Positions 4,803 through 5,110 of a stretch of 5,110 nt of DNA are shown piece by piece. The number at the start of each line of letters is the position of its first letter. The stretch's first letter is position 1. Source of the DNA: Oscillospiraceae bacterium. Lineage in GTDB: Bacteria > Bacillota > Clostridia > Oscillospirales > Oscillospiraceae. The translations under genes were made by a program, and so were the position numbers. A model generated the notes under the pieces. That model did not search any database. It saw only the letters and a program-made list of their open reading frames with translations, and had not been told where the DNA came from. The stretch spans positions 1-5,110 of the forward strand of contig WQRL01000171.1 in assembly GCA_009786775.1 (NCBI GenBank), written 5' to 3'.

Positions 4803-4939
4803 GATGCCGAGGAGGGATGATGCAAAATGTTGATTGAGCGGGTATTTATGAGAATTGCGGTCAAGGCGTTGTGAATGGGGAAATGCTTGCTATGATTATG
4901 GAGAATAGGTTGGAAACTAAGAGGTAGGAGTGATTAAAA

Positions 4940-5110
4940 TTGGGAGTTGGGTCGATTCAGTCATTATTGATAATAGGTCTTATGGCCGGCACAATAGCTG
5001 GGCTATTTCGTGTGCGCGACCAGTATAGTAAAACAGGGAAGGTAAGTATTAAGTATTTACACTATCTGATGGGATTTGTATTTGTAATGGCGATGATAAC
5101 AATGGTGGTC
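4940..5110 (+). CDS. Small membrane protein, N-terminal part (runs off the window)
   Basis: An open frame continues from TTG 4940 to the window end (57 codons, no stop). TAGGAG (4925-4930) lies 9 nt upstream of the TTG, which supports this start over the in-frame ATG at 4982. The product begins MGVGSIQSLLIIGLMAGTIA, a membrane segment, followed by a charged loop RVRDQYSKTGKVSIKY and a second hydrophobic segment GFVFVMAMITMVV. No family is recognised. It lies 137 nt after the CPBP gene on the same strand with no clear terminator between, so it may belong to the same transcript. Confidence 0.55.
   Translation, partial: MGVGSIQSLLIIGLMAGTIAGLFRVRDQYSKTGKVSIKYLHYLMGFVFVMAMITMVV

Noticed and set aside
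4827..4874. 15-codon frame MLIERVFMRIAVKAL after the CPBP gene
   Set aside because: GGAGGG lies upstream, but the frame is very short and an overlapping stop-interrupted frame (4838-4927) is equally plausible as a decayed gene; neither can be supported.

Overview
The window suggests a low-to-mid G+C member of the Bacillota (Clostridia-type). The signs are strong AAGGAGG Shine-Dalgarno sequences, frequent AGG and ATA codons, a ComEB-type dCMP deaminase, a stand-alone ArAE_1-type membrane protein and a CBS-domain MgtE. I cannot name a species.

Left part (1-1660): a complete mgtE magnesium transporter gene lies on the minus strand, followed by a hairpin terminator at the window edge. Its start codon sits about 30 bases downstream of an intrinsic terminator. 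That terminator ends a structured RNA of about 190 nt that begins at a near-consensus minus-strand promoter. mgtE is therefore probably reached only by read-through of this RNA, or the RNA is an independent small RNA. I do not see the M-box consensus that often precedes Mg2+ transporter genes.

Middle part (1624-3157): a second near-consensus promoter faces right, and its -35 hexamer overlaps the -35 hexamer of the leftward one almost completely. It drives a second RNA (about 1659-1880 or longer) that folds into a long interrupted rod, somewhat like 6S RNA. The rod contains two tandem copies of a 13-bp repeat. Next come a dCMP deaminase gene and, 5 nt after its stop, a short ArAE_1/FUSC-like membrane protein gene. 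Both end at a strong hairpin (3108-3157).

Right part (3158-5110): no ordinary-sized gene lies between 3158 and 3971, but two well-formed tiny genes do (33 and 37 codons). Each has an excellent Shine-Dalgarno sequence, and the two peptides share a C-terminal F-x-x-I-G-S-x-F-R motif. They are followed by a CPBP-family (CaaX-protease-like, 'Abi') membrane protein gene. An approximately 85-bp module (AAGAGTTAG, a hairpin, a perfect 17-mer, then CGATA) occurs once before the peptide genes and once before the CPBP gene, so the two units are probably co-regulated. The start codon of the second peptide can be locked in a 9-bp helix that competes with an upstream hairpin. Together this looks like a compact peptide-plus-CPBP locus, possibly bacteriocin/immunity, toxic-peptide or signalling, which I do not recognise as a described system. 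The window ends inside a further small membrane-protein gene that starts with TTG.
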